This document shows positions 55,717 through 63,799 of a stretch of DNA of 64,000 nt, piece by piece; positions within the stretch are counted from its first letter, which is position 1; the number at the start of each line of letters is the position of its first letter. This DNA is from Cellulomonas sp. URHE0023 (lineage in GTDB: Bacteria > Actinomycetota > Actinomycetes > Actinomycetales > Cellulomonadaceae). The position numbers and the translations under genes were made by a program. A model generated the notes under the pieces. The model was not told the DNA's origin and did not search any database. It saw only the letters and a program-made list of their open reading frames with translations. The stretch is taken from positions 62,001 through 126,000 of the forward strand of contig NZ_JIAN01000010.1 in NCBI RefSeq assembly GCF_000688475.1, written 5' to 3'.

Positions 55717-56823
55717 TCAGCGCGAGGCGAGGGCCTCCTCGTAGCCGTGCGCCTGCGCGACCGCGCTGTTGCGGAGCCTGCCCGCGTGCGTCGTCAGGCC
55801 CCTGCCGAGCGACGGCAGCGCAGCTGTCGCCGCATCCCAGCCGAGGTCCGCGAGCGCGGCGAGGTAGGGAAGCGTCGCGTTGGTGAGGGCACGGGTCGAC
55901 GTCACGGGAACCGCGCCGGGCATGTTCGCGACGCAGTAGAAGACCGATCCGTGCACACGGAAGGTCGGGTCGTCGTGGGTGGTCGCCCGGGTGTCCTCGA
56001 AGCAGCCGCCCTGGTCCACGGCGACGTCGACGAGCACGGATCCCGGCTTCATCCGCGAGACGAGCTCGTTGGTGACGAGTCTCGGCGCCCGGGCACCGGT
56101 CACCAGGACGGCGCCGATCACCAGGTCGGCGTCCAGGACCTCGCGCTCGACGGCGTACGCGCTCGACGCCACGGTCCGCACGCGTCCGCCGAACGCCGCA
56201 TCGGTCTCCCTGAGGCGCGGCAAGGACAGGTCGAGGACAGACACGTCCGCCCGCATGCCCACGGCGATCTCCGCGGCGTGACGCCCCACGGTCCCGGCTC
56301 CGAGCACGACGACCTTGGCAGCGTCCACGCCCGGCACCCCGCCGAGCAGGATCCCCGAACCGCCTTCGTTCTTCATCAGGTGGTACGCGCCGACCTGGGT
56401 GGACAAGCGGCCCGCGACCTCGCTCATCGGCGCCAGGAGCGGCAGAGACCCGTCGGGCAGCTGGACCGTCTCGTAGGCGATCGACGTGGTTCCGGCCGCG
56501 AGCAGCGCGTCCGTGCACGGACGGTCGGCCGCGAGGTGCAGGTAGGTGAACAGGAGCAGGTCGTCGCGCAGGTACCCGTACTCCGAGGCCACCGGCTCCT
56601 TGACCTTGCAGACGAGGTCCGAGCGACCCCACACCTCCGCCGCCTCGCCCACGACCGAGGCTCCGGCCGCGACGAAGTCGTCGTCGCTGATCGCGGAGCC
56701 GACCCCCGCTCCGGCCTGGACGAGGACCTCATGACCCGATCCGACGAGGTGGTGCACGCCCGCAGGCGTGATGGCCACGCGGTACTCGCGGTTCTTGACC
56801 TCGCTGGGGATTCCGACCTTCAT
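55717..56823 (-). CDS. ald: Alanine dehydrogenase
   Basis: NAD-dependent oxidative deamination of L-alanine to pyruvate; 368 aa, usual length. [20 protein letters not shown] is the signature start; [12 protein letters not shown] and FTYLHLAAD are in the substrate domain, [15 protein letters not shown] binds NAD, and [20 protein letters not shown] is the C-terminal helix. GGAG lies upstream of ATG 56823. Divergent from an Lrp/AsnC regulator that probably controls it. Confidence 0.96.
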   Translation of the reverse strand: MKVGIPSEVKNREYRVAITPAGVHHLVGSGHEVLVQAGAGVGSAISDDDFVAAGASVVGEAAEVWGRSDLVCKVKEPVASEYGYLRDDLLLFTYLHLAADRPCTDALLAAGTTSIAYETVQLPDGSLPLLAPMSEVAGRLSTQVGAYHLMKNEGGSGILLGGVPGVDAAKVVVLGAGTVGRHAAEIAVGMRADVSVLDLSLPRLRETDAAFGGRVRTVASSAYAVEREVLDADLVIGAVLVTGARAPRLVTNELVSRMKPGSVLVDVAVDQGGCFEDTRATTHDDPTFRVHGSVFYCVANMPGAVPVTSTRALTNATLPYLAALADLGWDAATAALPSLGRGLTTHAGRLRNSAVAQAHGYEEALASR

Positions 56824-56912
56824 CGCGGTGACGCTCCGTCCGGGTGCGTGTGGTGTCGCCGACAGTCTGAACTTCCTGTGTTACATGCGGGCGCGTTCAG
56901 CGCATCATTCGG

Positions 56913-56918
56913 TAGATT
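56913..56918 (+). promoter_or_regulatory. -10 box for leaderless Lrp-type regulator transcript
   Basis: TAGATT, six bases before ATG 56925. It lies in the 101-base divergent region with ald, where the regulator is likely to bind. Confidence 0.5.
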
Positions 56919-56924
56919 CGCCCG

Positions 56925-57449
56925 ATGTCCGCAACCGATTCTACGTCGAGCCCTTTGGCCGACACGGGCCGAACGACATTCGGTGCCGGCACCGCACTCG
57001 ACGATATCGACCGCGACATCCTGCGTGAGCTCGAGCGCGACGGTCGGATCTCCAACAAGGACCTCGCCACCCTCGTCGGCGTCGCACCGTCGACGTGCCA
57101 CGCCCGCGTCCGGGCGCTGCGGGAGTCTGGCGTGCTGCGCGGCTTCCACGCCCAGGTGGACCCCGAGGCCGTCGGTCGGGGCCTGCAGGCGATGATCGCG
57201 GTCCGGCTGCAGGCCGCCGCCCGGTCACGGCTGTCCGAGGTCGCCCACCGCCTCGCGCAGCGCCCGGAGGTGCGCGACGTCTACCTGCTCGCCGGCGTCG
57301 ACGACGTGCTCGTGCACGTGGCGGTGCGCGACTCCCCGGAGCTGCGCCGGTTCGTCCTCGAGCACCTGAGCACCCGCCCCGAGGTCGCACACACCCAGAC
57401 GAGTCTCGTGTTCGAGCACGTACACGCTCCCGGCACGGCTGCCCTGTGA
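56925..57449 (+). CDS. Lrp/AsnC family regulator (AldR-like)
   Basis: DNA-binding protein of 174 aa. An N-terminal tail of about 25 residues precedes the helix-turn-helix LDDIDRDILRELERDGRISN, KDLATLVGVAPSTCHARVRA; the C-terminal RAM domain follows (AMIAVRLQAAARSRLSEVA; VYLLAGVDDVLVHVAV). Orientation opposite to ald matches the AldR-ald arrangement of actinobacteria, in which the regulator activates ald in response to alanine. This specific role is inferred from position. Confidence 0.9.
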   Translation: MSATDSTSSPLADTGRTTFGAGTALDDIDRDILRELERDGRISNKDLATLVGVAPSTCHARVRALRESGVLRGFHAQVDPEAVGRGLQAMIAVRLQAAARSRLSEVAHRLAQRPEVRDVYLLAGVDDVLVHVAVRDSPELRRFVLEHLSTRPEVAHTQTSLVFEHVHAPGTAAL

Positions 57450-57467
57450 CCCGGCTCGGCACCCTTG

Positions 57468-57521
57468 CCCACGCTCGGTGCCCTGCTCACGCTCGGTGCC
57501 CTGCCCACGCTCGACCGTCCC
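57468..57521. repeat. 18-bp tandem repeat (about three units)
   Basis: CCCACGCTCGGTGCCCTG, CTCACGCTCGGTGCCCTG, then a diverged third unit beginning CCCACGCTCG, end to end. A partial unit (GGCTCGGCACCCTTG) precedes them. It lies 18 bases after the Lrp-regulator stop in the 168-base gap before the APH(6)-like gene. A small variable-number repeat; no function apparent. Confidence 0.75.
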
Positions 57522-57617
57522 GGCCGGCCCGGCAAGTAGCACCAGGCTCGGCGCCCGCTTGCCGTGGAGCAGCTGACGACCCGGGTACCGGCGGAGTGGG
57601 TCACGGACGAGGACGCG

Positions 57618-58520
57618 TCATCCGAGGAGAGCGGCCACTCTCGCCCAGGTCCGCGCACGGTCCAGCCCGTCACGCGCGCCGGCCTCGTCGTCGAGCACGT
57701 CCCACCGCCACATCGCGGACTCCGTGGCCCGCGCCCTCCCCCACGCCGCGACACGACGCGGGTCGAGGCCCAGCAGGTCGGCGACGAGGCATACGCGCCG
57801 AGTGAGCACCGAGTCGTCGTACCTGAACGGGTCGTCGACCTGCTCCAGCAGCGGCCACAGGTCGTACGCGGGGTCCCCGCGCATCGGCTTCGGGTCGATC
57901 GCGAGCCACCGGTCCGCGCCCACCCGCAGGATGTTGCCCGGGTTGAGGTCGCCGTGCACGACCACCCCGGGGTCCGGCGCGGGCAGTGTCCGCAGCAGAG
58001 CGGCGGCAGCGCGGACATCGACACCGTGCAGGGCTCCACGGTGCTCCAGGACGTCGGCCCAGGCAGCACAGACCTCCGCCATCGGCGGGACCATCAGCGC
58101 CGCTGCGCCGGGCGCCTCGTACAGGCGCCGGGCGACGAGCGCTCCGGCCTCGAGCTGCTCCGCCGGGGTTCCGCTCAGAGGCGTCCCGGGAACCACGCGC
58201 TCGAGCAGGAGCGCCCAGTCGTCGGCGTCGTGGTCCAGCAGTGCCGGAGCACCTCCCCCGTCCCATGCCCCCAGCGCGGCCGCCTCGTGGCGCGCCTCGT
58301 CGTGAGGGAACGCGATCTTGAGCACCACATCTCGGCCGCGGCCGTCGCGCGCAGGCGCTGCCCAGCCCGACGCCCCGTCCTCGAACGGGTGATCCAGGAC
58401 CAGGCCCCACCGTTGCACCGAACGGGTGACGAGCTCCGGCAGCCTGGACAGCCAGACCGCACCCTCCGAGGTGCGCCCGACGCCGTCCCGCACGGTCGCA
58501 GGGACGTGAAGGGCCGGCAC
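57618..58520 (-). CDS. Aminoglycoside/hydroxyurea kinase, APH(6)-like
   Basis: Small-molecule kinase of 300 aa in the streptomycin 6-phosphotransferase fold. GTG 58520 is supported by TACCCT six bases upstream; the longer frame to 58631 has none. VVLKIAFPHDEARHEA gives the ATP-binding Lys, the catalytic loop is VVVHGDLNPGNIL, and the Mg-binding Asp is in AIDPKPMRGDPAYDLW. Resistance is possible but chromosomal homologues are often of unknown substrate. Confidence 0.85.
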   Translation of the reverse strand: MPALHVPATVRDGVGRTSEGAVWLSRLPELVTRSVQRWGLVLDHPFEDGASGWAAPARDGRGRDVVLKIAFPHDEARHEAAALGAWDGGGAPALLDHDADDWALLLERVVPGTPLSGTPAEQLEAGALVARRLYEAPGAAALMVPPMAEVCAAWADVLEHRGALHGVDVRAAAALLRTLPAPDPGVVVHGDLNPGNILRVGADRWLAIDPKPMRGDPAYDLWPLLEQVDDPFRYDDSVLTRRVCLVADLLGLDPRRVAAWGRARATESAMWRWDVLDDEAGARDGLDRARTWARVAALLG

Positions 58521-58526
58521 CGGTCG

Positions 58527-58532
58527 AGGGTA
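58527..58532 (-). promoter_or_regulatory. -10 box for leaderless APH(6)-like gene transcript
   Basis: TACCCT in minus orientation, six bases before GTG 58520. Confidence 0.5.
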
Positions 58533-58651
58533 CCGACCCCGATCTCGCGGCCTGTGCGCGCTCGCGACGAGTTCCGACCGTGTGCGATCCTTCGCGGACC
58601 GGTGCGCTCGACGCAGAGTCGTGCCGGTCACGAAGGAGCAGGAGGCACGCG

Positions 58652-59563
58652 GTGAGCGGTGGAGACCCGCACGGGTTCGATCCGTGGGTGGACGCGCAGG
58701 GGAACGGGCGGCTGACCTCGTTGGTCCCCCGCCCTAGGTCACCGCTGGAGGACGAGTTCGGGATCCGGTTCCTCGGACCGCCCGTGCACGTGCGCCGCGG
58801 CCCCCGCCGAGGACTCGTGCTCGCCATGGCGTTCCTCGTCGCCGTCTCGGCGATGATCATCGGACGCTGGTGGGCGATCGGTCACGACTCCGTACCGCCG
58901 GCAGGGTACGAGGAGGCGGCGACACCGCTGGGCAGTCCCTCGTACGAGACGCTCGCGGCGACCGGGAACCACGCGTTCGCCGCCATGCAACCGGACGGAA
59001 GTGGACCGGTCGCGTGGAGCCCGTGCCGGCCGATCCACTTCGTCGTCCGGCAGGACGGCGCACCCCCGAACGGCGACCAGCTCGTCACGACGGCCATCGC
59101 GCGGATCTCGGCCGCGACCGGGCTGGTGTTCGTCGACGACGGAGCCACGCAGGAGGCGCCGAGCACCGACCGCGCGGCGTACCAGCCCGACCTGTACGGC
59201 AAGCGCTGGGCGCCAGTGCTCGTCGCGTGGTCGACACCCGAGGAGACGCCCGAGCTCGCAGGCGACACGATCGGGATCGGCGGCTCCGCACCCGTCACCC
59301 AGACCGGGCAGTCCGTCTACGTCACGGGCTCGGTGACGCTGGATGCTCCGGGCATGTCCGAGCTGCTCGCCACGCCGAACGGCGTGAACAGCACGATCGG
59401 GGTGATCACCCACGAGTTCGCCCACGTCGTCGGTCTCGACCACGTCGACGACCCCACCCAGCTCATGAACCCGCGCGCGTCGGCGGCGATCTCGACCCTC
59501 CAGCAGGGTGACCTCGCCGGACTTGCGGTGCTCAGCCTAGGAGCCTGCGCGCCCCACCTGTGA
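58652..59563 (+). CDS. Membrane-anchored matrixin-like zinc metalloprotease
   Basis: Protein of 303 aa; GTG 58652 has AGGAGG seven bases upstream. A cytoplasmic N-terminus of about 50 residues, one membrane helix (RGLVLAMAFLVAVSAMIIG), then an extracytoplasmic domain. The zinc site is HEFAHVVGLDH (HExxHxxGxxH) with the Met-turn in PTQLMNPR, as in matrixins/metzincins. Other features are PCRPIHFVVRQDG and ATGLVFVDDG. Physiological substrate unknown. Confidence 0.88.
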   Translation: MSGGDPHGFDPWVDAQGNGRLTSLVPRPRSPLEDEFGIRFLGPPVHVRRGPRRGLVLAMAFLVAVSAMIIGRWWAIGHDSVPPAGYEEAATPLGSPSYETLAATGNHAFAAMQPDGSGPVAWSPCRPIHFVVRQDGAPPNGDQLVTTAIARISAATGLVFVDDGATQEAPSTDRAAYQPDLYGKRWAPVLVAWSTPEETPELAGDTIGIGGSAPVTQTGQSVYVTGSVTLDAPGMSELLATPNGVNSTIGVITHEFAHVVGLDHVDDPTQLMNPRASAAISTLQQGDLAGLAVLSLGACAPHL

Positions 59564-59611
59564 CGCTCTCTCACGAAACTCCCAGGGGAGCCGATTACCC
59601 TCGTAGAGGCC

Positions 59612-60313
59612 GTGAACGTCCCACCGGCCACCCGAGGTCAGGAGCAAGCCATCCACCGTCGCCCGATCGTCTTCGTCCACGGCACACGGACGTCGTCGGC
59701 CATCTGGCGACGACAGGTCGACGCGCTCGAGCGCTCCGGGCACCGCACCATCGCCATCGACCTGCCCGGGCACGGCTCCCGCTCGAGCGAACGGTTCAGC
59801 CTCCCCGGGGCGATCGCCGCCATCGACGGTGCCGTCGAGAGCTGCTCCGAGCCGCCGCTGCTGGTCGGCCTGTCGCTCGGCGGGTACGCGAGCCTGGCGT
59901 ACACGCGTGAGCACGAGGCAAAGCTCGCCGGCGTCGTCCTCGCGGGATGCTCCACCGAGATCAAGGGCAAGCCCGTCAGCGCCTACCGCCGGGTCGCCCA
60001 CGTCGTCGCCCGCACCCTGCGCCCCGAGGGTGGCACCTGGCACGTCGTCACCGACATGCTCAGGTCGCTGGCCGGCTACTCCCCCTTGGAGGACCTGCGG
60101 AGCACGGCCGTACCCGTCTGGCTCGTCAACGGCAGCCGGGATCCCCTGCGCCTCGACGAGCGCCGGTACCTTGAGGCACGTCCGGGCGCCCAGCTGACCG
60201 TCGTCCCGCGCGCCGGGCACGACGTGAACGCGCACGCGCCCGTCGCGTTCAACCGCGTCCTGCTCAACGCCCTGCACGAGCTCAAGCCACGCGACTCGCT
60301 CGCCGTCGCCTGA
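59612..60313 (+). CDS. Alpha/beta-fold hydrolase
   Basis: Hydrolase of 233 aa, GTG 59612. Oxyanion segment IVFVHGTRTSS, nucleophile LVGLSLGGYASL, acid in WLVNGSRDPLR and catalytic His in VPRAGHDVNAH: complete triad. A TACCCT box lies ten bases upstream. It is 48 bases after the metalloprotease gene and before dinB. Substrate unknown; esterases and epoxide hydrolases share this fold. Confidence 0.85.
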   Translation: MNVPPATRGQEQAIHRRPIVFVHGTRTSSAIWRRQVDALERSGHRTIAIDLPGHGSRSSERFSLPGAIAAIDGAVESCSEPPLLVGLSLGGYASLAYTREHEAKLAGVVLAGCSTEIKGKPVSAYRRVAHVVARTLRPEGGTWHVVTDMLRSLAGYSPLEDLRSTAVPVWLVNGSRDPLRLDERRYLEARPGAQLTVVPRAGHDVNAHAPVAFNRVLLNALHELKPRDSLAVA

Positions 60314-60361
60314 CACCGGACCGCTTCCCGGCAGGTCCCCCGCAGCGGGCAGAGTAGGGCC

Positions 60362-61696
60362 GTGATCGACCGCCAGCGCACCCGCGCGACCGTGCTGCAC
60401 GCCGACGCGGACTCGTTCTTCGCCGCCGTCGAGCAGCGCGACAAGCCGTCGCTGCGCGGCAAGCCGGTCCTCGTCGGGGGAACAGGTCCGCGCGGTGTCG
60501 TCTCGACCGCGTCGTACGAGGCACGGCAAGCGGGTGCACGTTCCGCGATGCCGATGAGCCGCGCCCGCCGGCTGGCCCCGGCGGCGGCCGTGCTGTTCCC
60601 ACGCTTCGAGGCGTACAGCGCGTACTCGCGGGCGATCATGACCGAGCTCGCGACGCTGTCACCGCTGGTCGAGCAGCTGAGCATCGACGAGGCGTTCGTC
60701 GACCTCGAGGAGGGTCCGTTCGCCGACGACCCGACGACGGCCGCGTCTGCGGTCCGCGCCCGGATCCGCACCCTGACGGGGTTGGCCGTCTCCGTCGGGA
60801 TCGGCAGGACGAAGCTCGTCGCCAAGCTGGCCTCCGACGCCGCCAAGCCGGACGGCCTGCTGCTGGTCGAGCCGGCCGACGAGGACGCCTTCTTGCTGCC
60901 CCTCCCCGTGCGAGCGGTGCCCGGCATCGGACCGGCGACGGCGGCGGCCCTCGAACGGCTCGACGCGCGCACGGTCGCCGACCTGCGGCGGCAGCCTCTC
61001 GACATGCTGACCATGACGGTTGGCGAGTCGTCCGGCACGAACCTCTACCGGCTCGCCCGGGGGATCGACCCACGCCCCGTCTCGCCCGGCGCCGAACGCA
61101 AGTCGGTGGGCGCGGAGCGGACGTTCGCCGCGGACATCTTCGGGCACGACGCCATCAGCGCAGCCGTGGACGCCGTGACGGACGAGGCACTGCGCCGGCT
61201 GACGTCGCATGGCGGGGGCGCTCGGACCATCGTCGCCAAGGTCCGGTTCGCCGACTTCACCACCCTCACGCGCTCGGTCACGCTCGCGCAGCCGTCGGCG
61301 GACCCTGCCGAGCTGCGGGCCGCGGCGCACCGGGCCGCCATCGCCGCCGGGCTGACCGACTCGGTGCGCCTGCTGGGGGTCTCGTTCCACAACCTCTCTG
61401 CGCACGCACAGTTGACGTTGCCGTGGGACGCTCCCGACGAGGTCACCCCAGAGCCGCTGGACCTCCCGGCAGAGGACCCGACGCAGTCCCGCCCGCTGAC
61501 GGAGGACAACGCACGACCCGGCCTCGACATCGAGCACCCGACGTTCGGTCGCGGCTGGGTCGTGCACGTGCGAGGCCGGGAGGCGACCGTCCGTTTCGAG
61601 TCGGTCGGCACCCCGCCGGCCCGCTCCCGCGTGCTCGACCTGGACGCCGACCCGATCCTGCTCGTCCCGCCGCTCGTCGCGCTCGAGCCCTTCTAG
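60362..61696 (+). CDS. dinB: DNA polymerase IV (Y family) with C-terminal extension
   Basis: Error-prone translesion polymerase of 444 aa; GTG 60362. Palm motifs: LHADADSFFAAVEQ and LSIDEAFVDLEE with the catalytic Asp/Glu. The thumb helix-hairpin-helix is VPGIGPATAAALERL. The little-finger domain runs to about residue 355, and QLTLPW there resembles a sliding-clamp motif. The last 60-70 residues (HPTFGRGWVVHVRGREA onward) form an extra domain beyond typical DinB (about 350-360 aa). It looks like a small beta-barrel or Tudor-like tail. Confidence 0.93.
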   Translation: MIDRQRTRATVLHADADSFFAAVEQRDKPSLRGKPVLVGGTGPRGVVSTASYEARQAGARSAMPMSRARRLAPAAAVLFPRFEAYSAYSRAIMTELATLSPLVEQLSIDEAFVDLEEGPFADDPTTAASAVRARIRTLTGLAVSVGIGRTKLVAKLASDAAKPDGLLLVEPADEDAFLLPLPVRAVPGIGPATAAALERLDARTVADLRRQPLDMLTMTVGESSGTNLYRLARGIDPRPVSPGAERKSVGAERTFAADIFGHDAISAAVDAVTDEALRRLTSHGGGARTIVAKVRFADFTTLTRSVTLAQPSADPAELRAAAHRAAIAAGLTDSVRLLGVSFHNLSAHAQLTLPWDAPDEVTPEPLDLPAEDPTQSRPLTEDNARPGLDIEHPTFGRGWVVHVRGREATVRFESVGTPPARSRVLDLDADPILLVPPLVALEPF

Positions 61697-61812
61697 GCCC
61701 CGCGTCGGACGGCGGGACGGCCCGTCAGGCGCCCGCCCCGCAGGAGACGGCCAGTGCGACATCTCGGGCAGGTTTCGCGTCGTCGCTGCGGTCGTTCGCC
61801 CGGGACGCGCCC

Positions 61813-61818
61813 TAGTCT
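61813..61818 (+). promoter_or_regulatory. -10 box for leaderless cupin gene transcript
   Basis: TAGTCT, six bases before ATG 61825; no Shine-Dalgarno. Confidence 0.5.
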
Positions 61819-61824
61819 CGAGCG

Positions 61825-62190
61825 ATGACGACCGTGCGCAACATCGGGGCCGCCCTCGACACCATCACGCACCCCTGGCAGCCCCATCTGCTCGCGAGGG
61901 TCAACGACTACGACGTCAAGGTGGTCAAGCTCGACGGCGAGTTCGTCTGGCACAGCCACCCCGACACAGACGAGCTGTTCCTCGTCGTGTCCGGGCGGTT
62001 GACCATCCAGCTGCGCGACGGTGACGTGGAGCTCGGCCCGCAGGACGTGTACGTCGTCCCCAAGGGAGTCGAGCACTGCCCCCGGGCGGACGGCGAGGTG
62101 TGCGCACTGCTCGTCGAACCGGCCGGGACGGTGAACACTGGTGACGCGGGTGGCGCCCGGACCACCGTGCTGCGCGAGCTCGAGCACTGA
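61825..62190 (+). CDS. Cupin domain protein
   Basis: Single-domain beta-barrel of 121 aa. Motif 1 is FVWHSHPDTDELFLVVSG (His-His-Glu metal site) and motif 2 is QDVYVVPKGVEHCPRA (His). A metal-dependent role such as isomerase, dioxygenase or sugar-epimerase is possible; the family is too broad to be more specific. Confidence 0.9.
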   Translation: MTTVRNIGAALDTITHPWQPHLLARVNDYDVKVVKLDGEFVWHSHPDTDELFLVVSGRLTIQLRDGDVELGPQDVYVVPKGVEHCPRADGEVCALLVEPAGTVNTGDAGGARTTVLRELEH

Positions 62191-62267
62191 ACGACGCCAG
62201 ACCCGTTCGCTCGTCGACGCGGTCCGGCCGACCCGACAGCTGAGCTCCGACGACCACAGGAGGACCG

Positions 62268-62882
62268 ATGGCGACGATCGTGTCGACGCTCTTCATCTCG
62301 CTCGACGGCGTCGTCGAGATCGACCCGGCATGGCACTTCCCCTACTTCGACGCGTCCATGGGCGCCGCCGTGGGCGACGACTACGCCGACGTCGACATCC
62401 TGCTGCTCGGACGCGTGACCTACGACAGCTTCGCGGGCGCGTGGCCGCTCCGCGAGGCTGCCGGCGGAGACGACGCGACGTATGCGGCGCAGCTGGGTGA
62501 CACCCGCAAGATCGTCGTGACGCGAGGGAGCCAGGACCTCGGCTGGCGGAACGCGGAGCGGGTCGACGGCGACCTGGTCGCGGCTGTGACCGCTCTGCGC
62601 GCCGACCCGAACCTCGGCAAGGTCCTCGTCCCCGGGTCGATCTCCGTCGTCCGTCAGCTCCTCGCGGCCGGGCTGCTCGACGAGCTGCGACTCCTGGTCC
62701 ACCCGGTCGCGGCACGGCACGGCGAGCGGCTCTTCGACGAGGGCGAGCCGATCTACCCGCTGACGCTGCTGCGCTCCGAGGCCTTCCCTACCGGGGTCGT
62801 GCGTCTGATCTACGCGCCGAGCGAGCTGCCCAGCGCGGCCGGGTACGAGGACGTCACCGACAAGGTGCCAGGGAACGAGTGA
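62268..62882 (+). CDS. Dihydrofolate reductase family protein (RibD C-terminal domain type)
   Basis: NADPH-dependent reductase fold, 204 aa. AGGAGG precedes ATG 62268. VSTLFISLDGVVEIDPAWHF is the characteristic start; DILLLGRVTYDSFAGAWPL binds substrate, KIVVTRG and KVLVPGSISVVRQLL the nucleotide, and DELRLLVHPVAAR ends the domain. Not the housekeeping folate enzyme; substrate unknown. Confidence 0.9.
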   Translation: MATIVSTLFISLDGVVEIDPAWHFPYFDASMGAAVGDDYADVDILLLGRVTYDSFAGAWPLREAAGGDDATYAAQLGDTRKIVVTRGSQDLGWRNAERVDGDLVAAVTALRADPNLGKVLVPGSISVVRQLLAAGLLDELRLLVHPVAARHGERLFDEGEPIYPLTLLRSEAFPTGVVRLIYAPSELPSAAGYEDVTDKVPGNE

Positions 62883-62942
62883 CCTCTCGTCCTCGGCGGC
62901 GAGGACGGCCGACCACGACGCACCGTCCACGCAGGGGGATCG

Positions 62943-63650
62943 ATGGGACTCGGACCGCAGGTCGGAACCGTCAACGCGCTCGTGACGTTCGCCCGCTGGT
63001 GCCAGCGGAACGGACTGAGCGTGGGAGAGATGTACGGCTTCGGACCCGTGCACAGTGGTCACGTCGACGGCAGCTGGCACCTCGACAGCCAGGGCGGCTT
63101 CGGGAAGGCCGCCGACATCAACCAGCCCGCCGGCGGGCAGACCGAACGCAACGCTCTCGCGGCGGCCTCCGACGTCGCCGTGCAGCTCGGGCTCGGCGCC
63201 ATCTACGCGCGGTTCGGCACTGACGGCCCGAGCGCGCAGCACACGACGCACCTGCACGTCGATGTGGGCGGGTACACCAACCTCGGCGACGGAGAGCGGG
63301 CGGTCCCCGGCGGCGGTGACGTGGTCACCGAGCAGATCCAGCGAGCCGTGCACGCGGTGCCGGACCAGATCTGGGGTGCCGACACCGACCAGCGCATCGA
63401 GGCGGTACGCGCGGCGAGCCGCTACGCCGGACACACGTTCCCGTGGGGCGTCGCGTACACCCAGTCGGTGATCGGCACGACGCCTGACGGAACCTGGGGC
63501 CCGAGGAGTGCAGCCGCGCACGACGCGTCCGTGAGAGCGATCCAGGGGGCGCTGCGCTCGCGAGGTCTGTACTCGGGTGCCGTCGACGGCATCTGGGGAC
63601 CCGGCACGGAAGCCGGATACCGAGCCGCCCGGGGAATCCGGAAACGCTAG
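62943..63650 (+). CDS. M15/VanY-like peptidoglycan peptidase with peptidoglycan-binding C-terminus
   Basis: Protein of 235 aa. GGGGG precedes ATG 62943. The N-terminal domain has a metallopeptidase pattern like bacteriophage L-Ala-D-Glu or D-Ala-D-Ala peptidases: SWHLDSQGGFGKAADIN (His and Asp zinc ligands) and THLHVDVGG (third His). The C-terminal half contains a diverged peptidoglycan-binding repeat (RSRGLYSGAVDGIWGPGTE). No signal peptide or transmembrane segment is seen, as in phage endolysins, but no other phage genes are near. Confidence 0.72.
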   Translation: MGLGPQVGTVNALVTFARWCQRNGLSVGEMYGFGPVHSGHVDGSWHLDSQGGFGKAADINQPAGGQTERNALAAASDVAVQLGLGAIYARFGTDGPSAQHTTHLHVDVGGYTNLGDGERAVPGGGDVVTEQIQRAVHAVPDQIWGADTDQRIEAVRAASRYAGHTFPWGVAYTQSVIGTTPDGTWGPRSAAAHDASVRAIQGALRSRGLYSGAVDGIWGPGTEAGYRAARGIRKR

Positions 63651-63699
63651 TGACACGTCCGAGGCCAGCAGCCGTCCCGAGCGCTCGGCCCCGGGCTGG

Positions 63700-63724
63700 T
63701 TGAGCGCCGTCACCAGGCGCTCGA
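63700..63724 (+). terminator. Hairpin after the M15-like gene
   Basis: TTGAGCGCC / GGCGCTCGA, a 9-bp stem (one G-U) with a 7-base loop, 50 bases past the stop. No U-run; candidate terminator. The rest of 63651-63799 shows nothing else. Confidence 0.4.
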
Positions 63725-63799
63725 CTGATCGAGGAGGCTGGGTGCCGGAGAGCCCTGCGACGAACACCGGGCGCGTGCTCGGGATGGCGCGAGGACGCA

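Noticed and set aside
53570-56632. M3 peptidase fused to an upstream domain
   Set aside because: The upstream 330 codons overlap ald in another frame; ald is unmistakable, and ATG 55642 gives a full-length M3 enzyme.
62943-63650. M15-like protein as part of a prophage
   Set aside because: No integrase, capsid, tail, terminase or att-like repeats nearby; neighbours are ordinary metabolic genes.
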